Assembly (NCBI RefSeq): GCF_002994745.2
Contig: NC_037091.1
Span: forward strand, 25,735,789 to 25,799,788
Length of the DNA: 64,000 nt
Reading direction: 5' to 3'
Source of the DNA: Rosa chinensis
Taxonomy: Eukaryota; Streptophyta; Magnoliopsida; Rosales; Rosaceae
Part shown: in pieces, positions 1 through 10,735 of the stretch
Numbering within the stretch: position 1 is the first letter of the stretch
How the letters are laid out: each line of letters starts with the position of its first letter
Program-made: the position numbers and the translations under genes
The notes under the pieces: generated by a model
What the model saw: the letters and a program-made list of their open reading frames with translations, nothing else
Told to the model about the DNA's origin: nothing
Databases searched by the model: none

Positions 1-143
1 TAAAGTGAATGTTATTGTTAATGCATTACTAGCACAATAAGCATATTTTGAATAAAATAACGAATAGAAGCATATTTTGAGTAAAATAAAATAAAAAGCA
101 TTTCTAACTTTTGTTTGAGCAAGGTTAACACGGAAGAGTATGG

Positions 144-1044
144 ATGATTTTATAGTTTGTGGGAAAGACTGTACAAAGAGCTATTTCTCCAAAGAAATCA
201 AACGGTCTTGAGTCTAGGGTTTGCAAATTCCTCCACGTTCGGCTGCGCTCATGGTCGGCATTGATTCACCTCGCCGATAATTGCCTACTGCCGGACGGGT
301 GTTTGGACACTATATGCTTGGAAGTCTCTTGGGAGAGGCGTTTGGCTGGATGGTTTTGCGACAAGTATCAGATGAAGTCTTGGGCGTAGTGGTCATTTGT
401 ACAAGGAATTCGCGCTTCGTCAAGGCACTTCCAAGATTGGCGACATGATGGAGATGGTAGGCAGTGGTGCGGGGTGCTGGTTAGGAGCCACTATATCATG
501 GGACGTTGGTTCGGCGCGACGTGGCTTGATACGGCCTGAACATGGCGGCATGGCATGGCATGGTAACGTGGATTGCAACAGTGAGGTCTGGCGGAACTGC
601 ACCGGATCTGTGTGTTGCCAGTGTTACAGGAGATATACTTTGGGCTTGGGTCAAGCCATTCTTTGTCGGGCCTTGAGTTGGACATCTTTCTTGGGGTTGC
701 CCTCTTGGACTGGTAATTTGGGCTAGGTTGTTTTTTGCCCTAGGCCTATTTATGTTTTTAGTTAGTCTAATTTCAATAATTTCCTATTCTCTTAGGAAGA
801 TATGCACTTTGTGCGCATTTTATGTACCTCTAGCGCCTCTGAAGTAGAACCAAAGGAGGATTCCTGCTATGTCTACATACATGAATGTCTAACGAGTGGG
901 TCTATTTCTATGTATCACTGTGAAGTCTGTGAGTACTACAACTATCTTCTTGTTTGTTTGTAGATGACAGCAGAATGGTATGTAACGTCCTATTCTAACT
1001 TTAGATGAATATATTGGCACCCAGTTTTGGGTGTGATTCAAAAA
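144..1044 (+). mobile_element. ~0.9-kb non-LTR retroposon (copy A)
   Basis: The segment is bounded by the 11-bp direct repeat GAAGAGTATGG (133-143 and 1045-1055) and ends in a short A-rich tail at about 1040-1044, as expected for target-primed reverse transcription. The 5' part (about 200-720) is GC-rich without a convincing long ORF. The 3' part (about 720-1044) is AT-richer and matches, in reverse orientation, the 3' part of the element at 9883-10735: both share the 'GCGCCTC' region, the 'GGTCTATTT' region and 'GAATGGTATGTAACG'. No reverse transcriptase is visible, so it is non-autonomous or a 5'-truncated LINE derivative. Small ORFs inside are not supported as genes. Confidence 0.65.
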
Positions 1045-1066
1045 GAAGAGTATGGTAGTTGGTTAT

Positions 1067-1212
1067 TGTAACGCCTCAAACTGCACCTCACCAGCTTGAG
1101 TACGTTATAGTGTCGCGAGTCTCTAAAACATAAACCGAATTCAGTTTATGTTTTAGAGACTCGCGGTACTGTAACGTACTCAAGCTGGTGAGGTGCAGTT
1201 TGAGGCGTTACA
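1067..1212. repeat. Near-perfect 146-bp palindrome with 5-bp flanking repeat
   Basis: Two 73-bp arms (1067-1139 and 1140-1212, centre GAATTC) are reverse complements with about four mismatches. The ends read TGTAACGCC...GGCGTTACA. The flanks carry the direct repeat GTTAT (1062-1066 and 1213-1217), so it looks like an inserted foldback element or a head-to-head pair of LTR ends. A transcript would fold into a long hairpin. Confidence 0.8.
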
Positions 1213-1248
1213 GTTATTGCTAATTTTGAACTTTTTTCTTAATTGCAG

Positions 1249-1372
1249 CAATTGAGGGGTATTATTAAAATTCGGTTTATGTTTTAGAGACTCGCGGCAC
1301 TGTAACGTACTCAAGCTGGTGAGGTGCAGTTTGGGGCGTTACAGTTATTGCAGCGATTGAGGGGTATTATTA
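1249..1372. repeat. Third arm copy of the palindrome plus duplicated flank
   Basis: At about 1268-1342 the right arm of the neighbouring palindrome occurs a third time, ending in GGGGCGTTACA and followed by GTTATTGCAG. The segment CAGCAATTGAGGGGTATT near 1247-1264 recurs as CAGCGATTGAGGGGTATT near 1348-1365. This indicates a local tandem duplication after the element inserted. Confidence 0.75.
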
Positions 1373-1914
1373 ACCTCATCATATTAGGTGATACGTACGT
1401 TCTTATGTAGTAGCCTCATAATTTTTTTGGAAAGTGTAGCTTGCTTAATCTTTAACAAACTTGGCCTAAAACATAAAATTAATCAAACCTCTACGTGTTT
1501 ACACCGGGCACTAGACACATGCCCAGCCACGGAAAAATACACCGCCAGTTATCAAAAAACTTCCGGGAAGCCCATCGAAATGCCCACCGGAGATAGCAGC
1601 CACCAATCATGCCTCCGGAGTCACCAACAGTAGTCGGCAAGGCATACGGAGCAAGGTACTGGAGATTCAATAAATCCAACTACGGCTGGGACCACACTGA
1701 AACACTACGTGATTGTGGAATTCTAGTTTTTTTCTCTCTTTGTACACTTGTGTATTCATGCTGGTGCCATGGGAATAGTAACTTTCAGGGTCAAAATATT
1801 CTTAAAATAGAAAGAAATGCAAAAATTATACTTTTAACAGCCTGATTATTGCGACCCATTGTCGAAATTGCCTTGTGACTTCATCTTTCCTGCAGCTTGC
1901 CTATCAAGTTCCCC
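1373..1914. other. Intergenic, GGP upstream region
   Basis: No gene or recognisable repeat was seen. The short ORFs here lack codon structure and homology that I can recognise. The last ~300 bases are the probable promoter of the gene at 2046. Confidence 0.5.
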
Positions 1915-1923
1915 TATATAAAG
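1915..1923 (+). promoter_or_regulatory. TATA box of GGP
   Basis: TATATAAAG lies about 120 bases upstream of the ATG at 2046. A CT-rich stretch (about 1953-1972), typical of plant 5' leaders, follows it. Confidence 0.6.
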
Positions 1924-2045
1924 GACCCCAATTTCCTTATTTTCACAGACTAAGCTCGCTCTCTCTCTCACTCTGCCCACTTATTTTGTTCCATTTAGCT
2001 ACTTGGATTTGAAGATCACATTATCAGCTAGCTTGTTTATCAAAG

Positions 2046-3068
2046 ATGAAGGTTGAAAGAGAACGAAGATACGCGCTTCTGCTTGCAGCAAAGGATTCCG
2101 AGTACGTGAAGAAAGTGTATGGTGGTTACTTCAATGTGTTTGTTGCAGCTTTTGGGGAAGAAGGAGAGAGGTGGGACTTGTTCCGGGTAGTCGATGGCGA
2201 GTTTCCGGAAACGAGTGAGCTTCAAGATTATGATGGGTTTGTGGTCAGTGGAAGCCCTTATGATGCTTATGGTAATGACCACTGGATTATTAAACTCTGC
2301 TTTCTCTTGCAAACTCTGGATGCCATGGAGAAGAAAGTCCTCGGAATTTGCTTCGGTCATCAGGTAAACATTCAGAACATAGAAATGATCTTCGTCTCCT
2401 AACCTAACATTTAGTTTGAGAAATTGCTAATGGTTTCTAACCCATTGTTCCATGACTTTGATTAGGTGTTGTGCAGAGCACTAGGAGGAAAAGTTGGGAA
2501 AGCTTGTACTGGATGGGATATTGGACTGAGGAAAGTGAACATAGTGAACGACCTGAGTCCATTTAGCTTCCTTGATGACTTGGATGAAATCCCAGCTGCC
2601 CTTTCCATCATTGAGTGCCACCAGGATGAGGTTTGGGAAGTTCCTTTGGGTGCTCAAGTTATTGCCTTCTCGGACAAAACTGGGGTAGAGATGTTCACCA
2701 TTGGAGGTCATGTTCTGGGCATTCAAGGCCATCCAGAGTATACTAATGACATCCTTTCCAATCTCATCGATCGCCTTCTCAATAACAACTCCATTGAGGT
2801 AAATCTAGTGTGTATAACTAGATTACTAGTTATATATATGTTCTTTTTCTCTCTTTATCCCTAGTTCCGCACTAGTATATATCTATGTTCAAATTGAGAA
2901 CATGATACTAGTTTTACTTTTGTAATTAACATTTGGGTTTTCATATTACAGCTAGGTTTTGCTGAAAACGCAAGATTCGGACTGCAAAAGGCCGAGCCAG
3001 ATAGGAAGTGTTGGGAGAAAATCTGCAGGAATTTTCTCAAAGATAGAATCATCAAGTTAAATTTATGA
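2046..3068 (+). CDS. GGP: Gamma-glutamyl peptidase (class I glutamine amidotransferase-like)
   Basis: Three exons join in frame: 2046-2363, 2466-2798 and 2952-3068, with GT-AG introns (CAG|GTAAAC, GAG|GTAAAT), giving 255 aa, close to the usual ~250 for this family. The nucleophile elbow GICFGHQ places the catalytic cysteine at residue 102. The GHPEY motif supplies His195 and Glu197, completing the Cys-His-Glu triad of the GATase1 fold. Related Arabidopsis enzymes are cytosolic and remove the gamma-glutamyl residue from glutathione and glutathione conjugates, in thiol turnover and in sulfur-containing defence compound synthesis. The substrate in this plant cannot be read from the sequence. There is no signal peptide or membrane segment. 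A TATA box and CT-rich leader precede the ATG. The minus-strand ORF over exon 1 is a shadow. Confidence 0.93.
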
Positions 3069-3548
3069 GAGACGATTTGTTTTTAACTTGTTTACTAGCT
3101 CGTCTTATTTTGGTTTGTTATGTTTTTTTTTTTTGGTTTATAATTAGTAGCTCAAAATTAACCAATCTAGTGACGTGGTTAATATATATGACCAAAATTT
3201 GTAATAGTGAACAACAGTAATAGAAGAGCATGCGACAATGATGTTTCTCAATGTCAAACTAGTTTTTCTTTATTAACTTCCTCCTTTTTTTATTGGGTTA
3301 CTATAGCACCCTTTAATTAGAAGTTGATGCACGCAGATACTTTTTTTTTTTAATGGAGAATTTCTTAAATGGTCATTCACTTATGACTTATTCGATACTC
3401 TGATCACTTAATTTTCAAATATATCATTCTAGTCACTCAACTATTATTATGTCAATCACTTTAGTCACTTTACTAAATCTTCTGTTAAAATCTCAGTTAA
3501 ATACACAATATTTTTGTAAATACACATTTTTTAGATGGTAATTTTATC
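3069..3548. other. AT-rich 3' flank of GGP
   Basis: No gene. From about 3355 it is the left part of an older inverted-repeat element whose right part lies after the hAT-type insertion at 3549-4406. The TSD copy ATTTTATC is 3541-3548. Confidence 0.5.
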
Positions 3549-4620
3549 CAAGGTTGTAAAAAACGCTAGGCGCTAGTCGGGCGGTGGTCCAAAACTTAGC
3601 GCCTAGGCAAGGACTAGGCGGTTTTTATTTTTTTAATTTATTTTATAACATATATAAATAAAAATGTAAAAAAACATTATAATTTTTATAACAAGAAATT
3701 CTTTTTTCACATGAGACATGAGACATGAGACATGAAAGATATACATGTTTATAAGTCTAGCTAGAGTCCATTTTCCTCTTTTTTTTATTTGTATAGTTTT
3801 CTTTTTTTTCGATGGCATTTGTATAGTTGTTTTTTTTATTAGTCTAGACTCTTTCTTTATCTGTTTCTACTTTCTACTTTCTGGTTCTAGTGCTTATCCT
3901 CTGGTTCTTGTGCTTATCCTAATTATGATATTAATTGAATTAGTATGTCCAGAGCCCAGCATCCCCTAATCTTCCTCCTCTTCTTTTCTAAGTAGATAAA
4001 GCTTCTCAATCGAAACAAAACAACTTCATGCTGTCCCGACTTCACCTCACCTCTGCCCAATGCCTCCGATCGGTTCTCTTCTGATCACCGCTACAAATCA
4101 GTGATCCACCCTTTGTAAGAATCGTCATCTGCATCTGGGTATGTATCAAAAGCCTCCTTTCTCTTATGATTTCGTCTTCCTCCGCTTCATTGCCGCTGTC
4201 TTCTTCTTTGCTTTCCTCTGATGACTAGATTATGCAGTTCCATATCTGAAAAACGTCCAGCGCCCAACGTCCAGAGGCTCCGCCTAACCCGCCTAGGCTC
4301 CGCCTACAGCGCCTAGGTGGACGCCTAATTGCTCACCTCCTAAGGCAAACGCATAGGCCAAAATCGAAACGGCTCTCTGACGCCTAGACCATTTTTTAGA
4401 ACCTTGATTTTATCAAAATCTCACTGGAGCCACATCTTCCAATCATTCCAATTCAGACTTCTCAATTTTTCACGATTGGTTGGACAAAAATATTCTTGAT
4501 ATTATGGCAAAAATATTTTTTTTTACCAGAAAAATGAACGGAGTGAATAAAATGAATATCGTAGTTAAAGTTGAGTAACCAAAGTGATACATTTAAAAAG
4601 TGATATTCTTCATTTTTCTT
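3355..4620. mobile_element. Old terminal-inverted-repeat element, split by a later insertion
   Basis: The left side (about 3360-3480) and the reverse complement of the right side (about 4530-4620) share diverged motifs such as 'TATCA(T/C)T(C/T)T' followed by 'ACTCAACT'. They are separated by the hAT-type element and form a plausible decayed foldback element. The outer ends and TSD could not be fixed. Confidence 0.4.
3549..4406. mobile_element. hAT-type non-autonomous element with CTAGGCG-rich ends and filler
   Basis: It is flanked by a perfect 8-bp TSD, ATTTTATC (3541-3548 and 4407-4414). The ends read CAAGGTTGTAAAAAACGC and ...TTTTTTAGAACCTTG, inverted relative to each other, and both subterminal regions are rich in CTAGGCG/CGCCTAGG motifs. 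The same family occurs at 12888-13243. An 8-bp TSD is typical of hAT elements. No transposase is present. The middle (about 3960-4250) is gene-like leader sequence, possibly captured host DNA. Confidence 0.8.
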
Positions 4621-5034
4621 AAATCTTAATATGCTTGTCACTTAGAGTGGTTTGAAGCGTCATTTTCTCCCAAACTTACAAAATGTTCTGTTGAAATCTC
4701 AAAATATTACCCCAAAAAAAAAAAGTTCGATCTCTCTATTTTATCGATGACATGTCATTTTCTAACCTCCAAGTTCTGTTACAAATTAAAAGAATAAGAG
4801 TTAATTATATATAAGTGTATCTTTAAATTTTTTTTAGCCAGGAGACCGCCATCTAATTTTTTCCCTCTTAAGACCACTACATTTAAAATGGTGTTATATT
4901 TTGGATATAAAAACCAACATATTTACGTAAATGCCATTAGAGTAAAAAGTCAACAACCATTCTCTCTCTCCTCTCCGGCGAGGTCTCCGGCCGACCTCCG
5001 GTCAACTTCGGGCTAACTCCGGCGACCACAAAAT

Positions 5035-5690
5035 CTATTGTCACTAACACCAAAAGCTACTGTGGCTAGCAACAAAAACTACTCTAATAAGATTTCCGGC
5101 AACCTCCGGCGAGGTCACAAAAGCTACTGTCACCAATAACAAAACCTACTGTTACCAATAAAAGATACGCTCCCAAAAATCAAAATCTACTAACATTATT
5201 AACAAAAGCTACTGTTACGGACACAAAAATATACTCTCACCAGCAACAAATGGCTACTGTCACCATCACCAGTAACAAAAGCTACTTTCACCATCACCAA
5301 AAGCTACTATCAAGCAAAACGAAAACTACACTAACCAACACCAAAACCTACTCTCACAAAAACCAAAAGCTACTACCAAGTAGAAAAAAAGCTACTCCCA
5401 TAACCTGAGAAAGATATTCTCAAAGTCTAACAAAGCTATGAAAATAAAAAGCTACTTCTATAGTTTTAAAAATGTACTATCATAGTTGTGAAAATCTATT
5501 ACAATAGATGTAGAAACCTACTGTCAATGTGCTAAAAAGCCATTATAACAAAAACTGTTAACATCAGCTTAAAAAGATACTAATAGAGAAATAGAAAACT
5601 ACTATCACCTTGTTGAAAAACCACTATAACAGTTATAAAGAGCTACTAACGTGAAATCTATCAAAACGAAAACAAAAACTATTAACATCA
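5035..5690. repeat. Degenerate AAAGCTACT tandem repeat
   Basis: Dozens of loosely spaced copies of the core 'CAAAAGCTACTGTCACCA' and variants occur, with irregular 20-40 base spacing, inside the MULE. No reading frame spans it. Confidence 0.65.
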
Positions 5691-5879
5691 ATTTGAAAAT
5701 ACACGAGCATAAGAAAATAGAAAGCTACTATCACTTGGTTAAATAGCCATTCATAACAGTTGTAAAGAGCAACAGCATTCCTATCGACATATCCAGTCAA
5801 TAATCCAGATTCAACAAAAGAGCAACTTATATAATCATAAAGTAAAAGGAAATCGAAGTGTTTCATTATTGATCTGTCA

Positions 5880-6700
5880 AGCCCAACTCAATCATTTCTC
5901 TTCCATCTCTGTCATCCCCCCTCAGGGCCTTTCTTCACCGAAAACTCATGGAAGATGGAGAAAAAAATTCTCGTCTACTCCTCGCTAATTTAGCTTTAGC
6001 CTCCCCTATTTTCCCTAATTCAAACCAAACAAAATTCAAATAAATTGGTATTTACACAATCCCCCAATTTGAAAACCCTAATTTCACAACCAATCAATAA
6101 TACAGTCTCAATTAATAAGCAAAAACTCGGACTCTGGAGAAGACAAAGCAAAGAGTTAAAGTGAAAAGAACGGACCATGGCAGTGGATAGTTTCTTGTAA
6201 TCTGGAGTGGATCGAAGCCAGGGAGTCGCAAAGAGCTGTCGTGGCTCTCAGCAGCCTTTGACCACCAAAATTTCGGACCGGATATGCGAAGAGGTTAGAC
6301 AAGAAAAGCTCCGACTCCTGCTTGTTTCGACGGTTATACTCCAACCTGCTTCAACTCCGACAACTGGATCTGCTTCCCCTGGCCTGGCCAATCAGACCTC
6401 CGTGAGCCGTCGAATTCAATTGTTATTGCGGCGATCCGAACTCAGCTCCGACTCCGGCCTACTTTGCCTCGTAGAGCTGCACCTGCTTTCCTTGGCCTGG
6501 CCAATCACCTCAGTGCTCCATTGTTTGATTTTCCACCGCTTCGACACCATTCGAAGCTACGAGATCCCTCACCAGACGGCTCAAATTGAAGAAAACCCTA
6601 GAAAACCATAACGAGGAAAAGAAGACGGATCTGACGGGGAGAGAGAAGATTTCGCCAGAGAGGGAGAGAAAAAGGGTTATCGCCAGAGAGAGAGAGAGAG
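5880..6700 (-). pseudogene. Captured gene-like segment in MULE
   Basis: Read on the minus strand, this begins with GA-rich leader sequence (6620-6720) and continues into GC-richer DNA. Two related blocks occur at 6340-6400 and 6440-6510 (both contain CTGGCCTGGCCAATCA), suggesting an internal duplication. No family could be recognised and frames are broken. Confidence 0.35.
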
Positions 6701-6860
6701 ATGGGCTAGAGGGTTAGTATTTTTAGGTGGAAGGGTAAAATAGTCAGAAATGAGATAATTCGAACCTATCAATGGCCTTATGTATACAAAAAAGATTAGG
6801 TGGCCTTATAGCTAATTAAAGTTTTAAAATGACACTTGTGTGTAATTTTCTAAAAGAATA

Positions 6861-7295
6861 ATAACTTTTGTGTATAAATTTTACTTTAGCATCATTTATA
6901 AGTGCTTTTATTTATACCTCCAAAATAGACATTTAGATCACTTCACTTATTAGACCACTAAATCACTTTTACAAATATTTAATATGTTAATTATACCTCT
7001 CTCGTTTTTCCCTCTATCCCCTTAGCTCATAAAGTCTAAACAAAGATCAAAGTTCTTCGACATAATTCAATAGAAGAAGGATCATGAGCTCTCCTTCACT
7101 CAATCCTGTTGCTAATTGCTGAAATTGGTATGACGAAGTCGGAATCGAGTTGTGGTACAAAAATTTAACTTTGGTGTGAATTTCAATTAAGGGACTAGTA
7201 ATTTGTTTTATTAGGCAAAGGTGTGAAATTCACATATATGTGTGTCTATATATATGAGAACTTAATCACCAATACTACACACACACATATTTGGA
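6861..7295. other. AT-rich intergenic
   Basis: No gene or clear repeat was seen. Short TA-rich tracts occur near 7230-7260. Confidence 0.4.
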
Positions 7296-7382
7296 ACCTT
7301 TCTAGTGATGGAACCTTTTTTTTTTGTGGCCATTTTATGGGATCGCTTATTAATCTAACTTTTCGATCACATTAGCATCTCA

Positions 7383-7746
7383 GAGCATCTTTAGCAGACT
7401 CTCTATTTTGGCTCCTTAGCTAATTTGGAGAGCATGTTTAGCTTTTTATCTATTTCACCAGACTCCTAAGTTGCTCTCTATTATAACTTTTAGCTGTCTC
7501 GCTCCTAAATATAGAGAGTAGAATGAGGCTCTCTATAATTTAAAACATTCCTTTTAAGTTATTTTATGTAATTTATAAATACATTTAAACTATTTAATCT
7601 TCATTTAAAAAATAATATAAATTCAAAACTAGCTAAAATAGAGAGTATTGATGCAGACGTAATTCTAAAGTGGCTAGCGAAAATAACTTTTTAGCTACTT
7701 TAGCTAAAATTTGACTCAAAAATAGCTAGCATTGCTAAAGATGCTC
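7383..7746. mobile_element. 364-bp MITE, Harbinger/Tourist-like
   Basis: The ends GAGCATCTTTAGCA and TGCTAAAGATGCTC are perfect inverted repeats, flanked by the 3-bp repeat TCA (7380-7382 and 7747-7749). The interior is AT-rich and non-coding. Family assignment rests on the 3-bp TSD and size. Confidence 0.8.
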
Positions 7747-7762
7747 TCAACCATTTAATTAT

Positions 7763-7925
7763 TAGGTTTATAGCTAGTTTGTGATTGCTGTGACTTTTAG
7801 AAAAAAAAAACTATTGCTGCTGTGTTGTGAGAATAATAAGTTGTGAATTAAAACAGTTTCGTGTTTGGTAGATAATATATTTAAAAGTGTTCTCAGTACA
7901 TAAAACAACTGCAGGCGTGTTTTAA
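7763..7925. mobile_element. Partial hAT-type MITE
   Basis: The segment has blocks (GATTGCTGTGACTTT, AAACAGTTTCGTGTTTGGTA, ACAACTGCAG..GTGTTTT) that match in reverse the MITE in the ASHR3 first intron at 19450-19786. Only about half of that element is present. Confidence 0.5.
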
Positions 7926-8250
7926 TCCCTTATGCAAATTTTTAGCCAAATTAATAATCGTTAAGGCAACATAACTGTTATTTACAATTATAAACATGAA
8001 CGGTCCAGGTTGGACAGATTTTGTTCGTCCATTGATTTAATTTGGTTCGATACCTTAACGATCATCAATTTGGCTGAAAATTTAAATAATTGATCTATTA
8101 ATAAAGTCTTAGAAACTGAATGGTCAAGATGTCGATATGTGATCAAAAAGTGAGTCCTACAAATGTCGATATGTGGTCAAAAAATGAGTCCTACAAAGAA
8201 TCCCTTAAAATGACCAAAAAAAGAGATCCCTTAGGGATCCCTTTTTTTTG

Positions 8251-8590
8251 TTTTTCTAGGGATAGGGCATTAGATCAACTTTTCGATCACATTTCGGCAT
8301 CTCACTTGTTCAGCTTTTAGGTCCTAATATGTAGATCATTTCTGCAAATTTTTCAGCCAAATCGGTGATCGTTAAAGTATCGAATTAGATTAAATTAATG
8401 GATGAACCGAATCTGTCCAACCTGAACCATTCATACATATAATTTTAAATCGCCGATTTGAATGCCTTAACGATAATCAATTTGGCTGAAAATTTGCAGA
8501 GGTGATTTACACGTTAGGACCTAAAAACTGAATGGTTGAGATGTCAAAATATGATCGAAAAGTTAGTCTAATTCCTTATCCCTAAAAAAG
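8251..8590. mobile_element. Foldback element F2 (~340 bp)
   Basis: The left end TTTTTCTAGGGATA and right end TTATCCCTAAAAAAG are inverted. Arms pair through 'AACTTTTCGATCA', 'AGGTCCTAA' and 'GATCGTTAA' blocks. A TA microsatellite (8593-8612) follows immediately. Confidence 0.7.
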
Positions 8591-8611
8591 ACATATATAT
8601 ATATATATATA

Positions 8612-9002
8612 TGGCCCTTCTAGTGAGAGATCCTCTTTTTTTAGCCAATTTAATTAGACCAACTTTTCAGTCATATTCAGTTTTTAGATTGCTATAAGTA
8701 GATCAATTTTGCAAATTTTCAGCTAAATTGATGATCATTTAGGTATTCATAATAGTGATTTACTAATTATGCACATGAATGGTTCAGGTTTGACAGATTT
8801 GGTTCATCCACTTATTTAATCTAGTTCGATACCTAAACGGTCACTGATCTAGCTAAAAATTTGCATAAGTGATATATTTATGTAGACCTAAAAACTGAAC
8901 GGTGAAAATGTTGATATGTGATAAAAAAAATAAAAAAAAATTAGTGTAATAATCGATCCCTCAAATTGGAAAAAAAAATAAAAATTTCCTTAGTGAAATG
9001 GT

Positions 9003-9005
<3 letters not shown>
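8612..9005. mobile_element. Foldback element F3 (~390 bp)
   Basis: Diverged member of the same family. The left end 'GGCCCTTCTAGTGA' pairs with the right end 'TCCTTAGTGAAATGGTCC'. It lies between two TA microsatellites. Confidence 0.6.

Positions 9006-9044
<39 letters not shown>
9006..9044. repeat. (TA)n microsatellite
   Basis: Uninterrupted TA tract between foldback elements F3 and F4. Confidence 0.9.
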
Positions 9045-9048
<4 letters not shown>

Positions 9049-9440
9049 TTTTATCCAGAGCAGAGCTCCACTTTGAAATTAACGTGTGAAGTTTGAGTTT
9101 TTGGTCACTTTTCGGCCGCATATCCACATCTCGACTGTTCAGTTTTCAGGTACTAGTGTATAGATCATCTCTGCAAATTTTCAGTCAAATTGATGATCGT
9201 TAAGGTATCTAACTCGCTTAAACCAATGGACGGACTGAATCTGTCAACATGAACCGTACTAGCTTGAAGGCAATTATCAATACCTTAACGATCATCATTT
9301 TGGCTGAAAATTTACAGAGACGATCTATACACTAGTACCTAAAAACTGAACAGTCAAGATGTGGATATGTGACCGAAAAGTGACCCAAAACTCGAACTTC
9401 ACAAGTTAATTTTTAAAGCAGAGCTCCACTCTAAATAGGA

Positions 9441-9442
<2 letters not shown>
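9045..9442. mobile_element. Foldback element F4 (~400 bp) inside a TA microsatellite
   Basis: The terminal block 'GCAGAGCTCCACT' is present in the same orientation at both ends. Between them the arms are inverted ('GATCATCTCTGCAAATTTTC' against its complement near 9310, 'CGATCATCA' blocks). TA tracts lie on both sides, so a TA target is likely. Confidence 0.65.

Positions 9443-9487
<45 letters not shown>
9443..9487. repeat. (TA)n microsatellite
   Basis: TA tract following foldback element F4. Confidence 0.9.
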
Positions 9488-9490
<3 letters not shown>

Positions 9491-9882
9491 TAGTGTACGA
9501 TTCACAGGTTGATGATTTGGAGAACTTTACTAAGATTTCTGAACATCAGAATCCCAAGACACATTGAGTAGGCTAAAACTTGGAACTATAATCATTACTA
9601 AGGAATCAGATTATTATTCTGGCCACAATAATCAAAAGACAAGTAGAAGCAGTGACCATGAGTGCCCAGAATAAAACACAAACAAAGGTACACCATTTCT
9701 TTTTTATTTTTTTTTAAGAAGAGAAGGTAAACCATTATAAAACTACAAGATTGCAAACTTTTGAGCAGTAACCCTTTTTCAACTTTGGAGAAAGACAAAC
9801 CTTTTAGAATCCACCACACCAGCAAGGCATATAAGAAGAACGAGCTTCATTTTTATCATATAGCTGTTACACGAGGTTGCTA
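9488..9882. other. Intergenic, no recognisable content
   Basis: Two overlapping short ORFs occur here without family resemblance or supporting signals. I see nothing else. Confidence 0.4.
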
Positions 9883-10735
9883 TTTTTTTTTTGAATCGGC
9901 CCAAGGAGCATTAATATCGTTCATCACAAGCCAGAATAAGCCGTTACATACCATTCCGCTGTCATTTAAGGACATAGGCAGACAAGAAGATAGTGGTAGT
10001 ACCCACAGTGGTACATAAAAATAGACCTACTCATTAGACATCAAATACGTATAGGTAGCGAGGATCCTCCATTGGTACTACGATCTAGCGCCTCCGGATC
10101 TAGGTTCCTAATACAAGAAACATTATTGTAATTAGACTATAGCTAAAAACATAGGGTTGGGCCAATGGCCTAAACCCTAGCCCAAATAGCAATGGATTAG
10201 GGCAAAACCCTAGCCCAATAGTTTACGGCCCAACAGGGATAGTCCACCAAGGAAGCTTGTTCCAGGCCCATCATTCTAGTTTGGGCCAGTCCACCTTGTC
10301 CTCCCACTATCCCGTCGTACCTAACCCTTCCGGCGGAGCTCCGTCGTTGACTCACATCGCCTGACTCTTCATCATGCTCTGCCTTGCCTCTAAGCCATCT
10401 CGTGCCAACGCCGCCGCGACATACCTCCAGCACAGAAAACCCATCCCAGATCCAGGCACCCCATCAATCGAATTCCAGGGCACCGTCAATTCGAGGACCC
10501 AGCAGCGAGGATCAGCGACCAGACTTGTAAAGCGCGATCATCCCTTCGACAATCCCAGCCAAACTTTCTGACAAAACCCGAGCAAAAATCCCTCCGACAA
10601 ACCCATGGACAATAGACCTCCTGTCCGGCAGCAAACTCATCATAGCGGTGTGGCCGAAGACCAACCCCGACGTCCAGGCGCAGCTGGACGAGAAGCGAAA
10701 TTGCAACCGGAGGCCCTAGGGTTTCTGAGGTGAGA
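9883..10735 (-). mobile_element. ~0.85-kb non-LTR retroposon (copy B)
   Basis: Minus orientation: the poly(A) tail is the T run at 9883-9892. The 3' part (about 9893-10210) is homologous to the 3' part of copy A at 800-1010. The 5' part (about 10210-10735) is GC-rich and starts near an AAACCCTAG motif at about 10714. No TSD could be matched, so the 5' border is approximate. ORFs on both strands in the GC-rich half have no recognisable domain. Confidence 0.6.

Larger units (their letters stand above)
4797..6851. mobile_element. Non-autonomous Mutator-like element (probable Pack-MULE)
   Basis: It is flanked by the 9-bp direct repeat AAAAGAATA (4788-4796 and 6852-6860). The inverted ends share 'AATTA...AAGTG' and an 'A(T/G)(C/T)...TAATTTTTT' block. 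The TSD length and long degenerate TIRs fit the MULE superfamily. No transposase was seen. The interior holds a degenerate 'AAAGCTACT' repeat region and, at about 5880-6700, a GC-richer gene-like segment that on the minus strand resembles a 5' UTR and first exon. Confidence 0.7.
7296..8240. mobile_element. Foldback element F1, interrupted by two MITEs
   Basis: This is the same family as 8251-8590, 8612-9005 and 9045-9442. Inverted arms contain 'TTTTCGATCACAT', 'GCAAATTTT(C)AGCCAAAT' and 'GATCGTTAAGG', with the reverse-complement series on the other arm. The left arm is interrupted by a MITE at 7383-7746, and a piece of another MITE lies at about 7763-7925. Confidence 0.6.

Noticed and set aside
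2040..2360. 106-codon minus-strand ORF
   Set aside because: Antisense shadow of GGP exon 1; the sense frame has family motifs and splice borders.
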